The translations under genes were made by a program, and so were the position numbers. The notes beneath the pieces were generated by a model. It was not told where the DNA came from. It was given only the letters and a program-made list of their open reading frames with translations, and did no database searches. Positions 32,258 through 34,559 of a stretch of 34,559 nt of DNA are shown here, piece by piece. Positions within the stretch are counted from its first letter, which is position 1, and the number at the start of each line of letters is the position of its first letter. Origin of the DNA: an uncultured Gammaproteobacteria bacterium (GTDB lineage: Bacteria; Pseudomonadota; Gammaproteobacteria; Pseudomonadales; Azotimanducaceae); NCBI GenBank assembly GCA_913049815.1, contig CAJWYI010000011.1:1-34559 (forward strand). Direction: 5' to 3'.

Positions 32258-33178
32258 ATGAAACTCAGTGACATCGATCTCAACCTCTTTGTCGTCTTTG
32301 ATGCGATCTACACGGAAGGTAATCTGACCCGTGCCGGTGACATCATCGGGATAACGCAACCTGCCGTTTCCAATTCGTTGTCGCGACTCAGGAATCTCTT
32401 CAATGATCCTCTGTTTGTTCGCACCGCTGATGGAATGGTACCGACGCCGGTCGCGCAGAATATAATCGGGTCCGTTCGCCAATCCCTTGCACTCATGCGC
32501 GCCAGCGTTCAAGACAGCGAACTATTTGATCCGGCAGCCTCCGATAAACGCTTCCGCCTGAGTATGACCGATCTCACACAGGCAATTATCCTGCCCTATG
32601 TGTTTGAACGGGTCCGCGTGGAAGCACCGAATACCGCCATCGATTGTTACCAGGTCCGGCGCCGGGAAATGAACATGGAATTGGCATCGGGAAATCTCGA
32701 TCTCGCGGTGGACATCCCGCTGACCCCAGACCCACATATCTGTCAGGCTCCGCTCTTCTCACATCCACATGTCTGTGTCATCAGAACAGATCATCCGTCA
32801 GTCGGCGATAGCATCAGCACCAAGGAATACCTGTCTCTTAAACATATCCACATCTCGTCCCGTCGGGGTGGTCTTGGACACGTGGATCTTGCCCTCGGGA
32901 AAATGGGCGAGCGCCGGGACATCGTTTTTCGAACCCAGCATTATCAGGCTGCCCCCGAACTGGTGGGCCAAACAGACTTCGCGATGACCGTGCCGCAAAT
33001 ATTTGCCGAGCGCATGAACAGCCAATACCCCGTACGGTACGTCGACCTCCCATTCCCCGTGCCAGGTCTTGAAACCAATCTTTACTGGCACGAAAGCACA
33101 GACAAGGATCAAGCCAACCAATGGATGCGTGAACTCATTCTCGCCTTACCCTCCCAATATCTCTGGGGACGTAAATGA
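32258..33178 (+). CDS. LysR-family transcriptional regulator
   Basis: 306 residues. The N-terminal winged helix-turn-helix (about 4-63: LNLFVVFDAIYTEGNLTRAG, ITQPAVSNSLSRLR) is of the NodD/LeuO-like subgroup. The periplasmic-binding-protein-like effector domain follows (about 95-300). No good Shine-Dalgarno is visible before the ATG. Its stop overlaps the pyrB start as ATGA, which is unusual because LysR genes usually face their targets divergently. A target cannot be named; the divergent gsp operon and the downstream pyrB/IVD genes are the candidates. Confidence 0.9.
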   Translation: MKLSDIDLNLFVVFDAIYTEGNLTRAGDIIGITQPAVSNSLSRLRNLFNDPLFVRTADGMVPTPVAQNIIGSVRQSLALMRASVQDSELFDPAASDKRFRLSMTDLTQAIILPYVFERVRVEAPNTAIDCYQVRRREMNMELASGNLDLAVDIPLTPDPHICQAPLFSHPHVCVIRTDHPSVGDSISTKEYLSLKHIHISSRRGGLGHVDLALGKMGERRDIVFRTQHYQAAPELVGQTDFAMTVPQIFAERMNSQYPVRYVDLPFPVPGLETNLYWHESTDKDQANQWMRELILALPSQYLWGRK

Positions 33179-34197
33179 AATTTTCCGGCAGTCACATCCT
33201 CTCAGTGGACCAGTTCACACGAGAAGATATCGACACAATCTTCTCGGTTGCGGATGAGATGCGCCCCTATGCAGAGAGACAACGCATTACGCGCGTCCTG
33301 GAAGGTGCCATCCTGGGCAACATGTTTTTTGAGCCAAGTACACGAACTAGGGTGAGTTTTGGCTGCGCTTTCAATCTGCTTGGCGGCGAGGTACGCGAGA
33401 CAACAGAAGTTCGTGCTTCTGCAATCGCCAAAGGCGAGTCGTTTTATGACACGGCGCGAGTGCTATCAGGCTACAGCGACATCATTGTGATGCGTCATCA
33501 GATCGAAGGTTCAGTCGGAGAGTTCGCAGATGCCAGTCGGAAACCCGTGATTAACGGCGGTGACGGGTCTAACGAACACCCGAGCCAGGCACTCCTGGAT
33601 CTTTATACGATTCGTCGCGAAATGGCTTCAAAGGGGAAATCCATCGACAACCTGAGAATCGCTCTGATTGGTGATCTTCGCTATGGTCGGGCCGTGCACT
33701 CGCTATGCAAGTTACTCGGGCTCTTTGACAACCTTCATATGACCTTGATATCGCCGTCTGAGCTTGCGCTACCCGAAGAGTACACATCAGCGCTGATTGA
33801 TCGGGGACACACGGTGATCGTTAGCGATGATCTTCACAATGGTATTCAGGGTGCCGACATTCTGTATTGTACTCGGACACAGGAAGAACGATTCCCTTCA
33901 CTCGAAGAAGCCAATCGCTATCGTGGCCTCTTCCGTCTGAACCAGGCGATCTACACTGAACACTGTGAACCGAACACAGTGATTATGCATCCTCTCCCCA
34001 GAGACTCGAGGGCGGAAGCTGGTGAACTCGACAACGATCTGAACGACAATCCCAACCTCGCCATTTTCAGACAAACGGATAACGGGCTTCTGGTTCGGAT
34101 GGCTCTCTTTGCGCTGATTCTCGATGTCGGAGACCGCATACATGACTCTGCGAGAGATGTCGGCTGGTATACAGGACCACCTGGTCAACTACTATGA
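33175..34197 (+). CDS. pyrB: Aspartate carbamoyltransferase
   Basis: Joins carbamoyl phosphate and aspartate in pyrimidine synthesis. 340 residues, the length of the PyrB form found in several marine gammaproteobacteria. Carbamoyl-phosphate site S55-T-R-T-R (FFEPSTRTRVSF), K86 from the neighbouring subunit (AKGES), R107 in VMRHQIEGS, H135 in NEHPSQALLD, R in LRYGRAVHS, the aspartate-site R and Q in YCTRTQEERF and HPLPRDSR are all present, so it should be active. No pyrI follows. It is translationally coupled to LysR upstream and to an acyl-CoA dehydrogenase downstream by ATGA overlaps. A close transcarbamoylase paralogue with another amine substrate is a minor alternative. Confidence 0.9.
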   Translation: MKFSGSHILSVDQFTREDIDTIFSVADEMRPYAERQRITRVLEGAILGNMFFEPSTRTRVSFGCAFNLLGGEVRETTEVRASAIAKGESFYDTARVLSGYSDIIVMRHQIEGSVGEFADASRKPVINGGDGSNEHPSQALLDLYTIRREMASKGKSIDNLRIALIGDLRYGRAVHSLCKLLGLFDNLHMTLISPSELALPEEYTSALIDRGHTVIVSDDLHNGIQGADILYCTRTQEERFPSLEEANRYRGLFRLNQAIYTEHCEPNTVIMHPLPRDSRAEAGELDNDLNDNPNLAIFRQTDNGLLVRMALFALILDVGDRIHDSARDVGWYTGPPGQLL

Positions 34198-34559
34198 ACT
34201 TCGGCCTGCCAGAAACGGTTGAAATAATCCGGGATCAGGTCCGACGGTTCGCAGAACGAGAAATCACGCCTCTGGCTGATCAGATTGATCGTGAGAACAA
34301 CTTCCCGTTGTCGCTCTGGAAGACGATGGGTGAACTGGGTGTTCTCGGCGTGACTGTCAGTGAAACTTACGGGGGGGCAGGACATGGATACCTAGCCCAT
34401 GCCGTGGCCATGGAGGAAATCAGTCGAGCGTCAGCGTCTGTTGGCTTGTCCTACGGCGCCCATTCAAACCTGTGCGTCAATCAGATCTTCCTGAATGGTA
34501 CGGACGAACAGAAACAGCGGTACCTGCCCCGCCTGATATCGGGTGAATATATTGGTGCG
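34194..34559 (+). CDS. Isovaleryl-CoA dehydrogenase-like acyl-CoA dehydrogenase, 5' part
   Basis: Missed by the ORF track because it runs off the window. ATG 34194 overlaps the pyrB stop as ATGA, and 122 codons are visible. FAEREITPLADQIDRENNFP, then LWKTMGELGVLGVTVSETYG, then SYGAHSNLCVNQIFLNG match the N-terminal helical domain of isovaleryl-CoA dehydrogenase and its relatives. IVD is normally the first gene of a leucine-degradation (liu) cluster, so methylcrotonyl-CoA carboxylase genes might follow outside the window. The catalytic Glu region is not in the window, so the exact substrate remains open. Confidence 0.85.
   Translation, partial: MNFGLPETVEIIRDQVRRFAEREITPLADQIDRENNFPLSLWKTMGELGVLGVTVSETYGGAGHGYLAHAVAMEEISRASASVGLSYGAHSNLCVNQIFLNGTDEQKQRYLPRLISGEYIGA

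Overview
The window looks like chromosomal DNA of a free-living, probably marine, heterotrophic gammaproteobacterium. The basis is a complete gspE-to-gspM run of a type II secretion operon, a long-form gnd, a 340-residue PyrB of the kind seen in marine gammaproteobacteria, formylglycine-type sulfatases, phytanoyl-CoA-dioxygenase (PhyH) paralogues and acyl-CoA enzymes. Base composition is moderate (a little above 50% GC by eye). No rRNA, tRNA, CRISPR, transposase or phage gene was seen. The species cannot be named from the sequence.

Layout. 1-1.7 kb: a hexanucleotide repeat and a cytoplasmic-type sulfatase (-). 1.9-4.9 kb: gluconokinase and 6-phosphogluconate dehydrogenase (-), divergent from a D-2-hydroxyacid dehydrogenase (+); together these could form a 2-ketogluconate/gluconate to pentose phosphate route. 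5.4-8.6 kb: a second sulfatase and a thiamine-diphosphate enzyme as an operon (-). 9.2-11.1 kb: two PhyH-type dioxygenases (-). 11.2-13.5 kb: an MDR oxidoreductase and an ACAD10/11-type acyl-CoA dehydrogenase (+). 14.0-18.5 kb: an overlapping three-gene operon (-) of DUF3604, a membrane-anchored parvulin-like protein and HupE/UreJ. 18.7-21.5 kb: PhyH plus a small beta-rich protein (+), a related-looking lipoprotein (-), and another PhyH (+). 21.5-24.3 kb: acyl-CoA synthetase and CoA-transferase/hydrolase (-). 24.4-32.0 kb: gspEFGHIJKLM (-). 32.3-34.6 kb: LysR regulator, pyrB and the start of an isovaleryl-CoA-dehydrogenase-like gene (+), chained by ATGA overlaps.

How the genes work together. 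Most of the window is accessory catabolism: removal of sulfate esters, Fe(II)/2-oxoglutarate hydroxylation (four PhyH enzymes in about 12 kb), CoA activation and CoA-ester oxidation. The T2SS block, encoding the ATPase, platform and pseudopilus but not GspC/GspD, exports hydrolases made elsewhere. The least understood module is DUF3604-PPIase-HupE, which I consider the best candidate for an undescribed system. Further candidates are the coupled LysR-pyrB-IVD chain and the CoA-transferase that appears to lack the family's catalytic glutamate. Several starts are non-ATG (TTG for gnd, the ThDP enzyme and one PhyH; GTG for the second sulfatase), mostly decided by well placed Shine-Dalgarno sequences.
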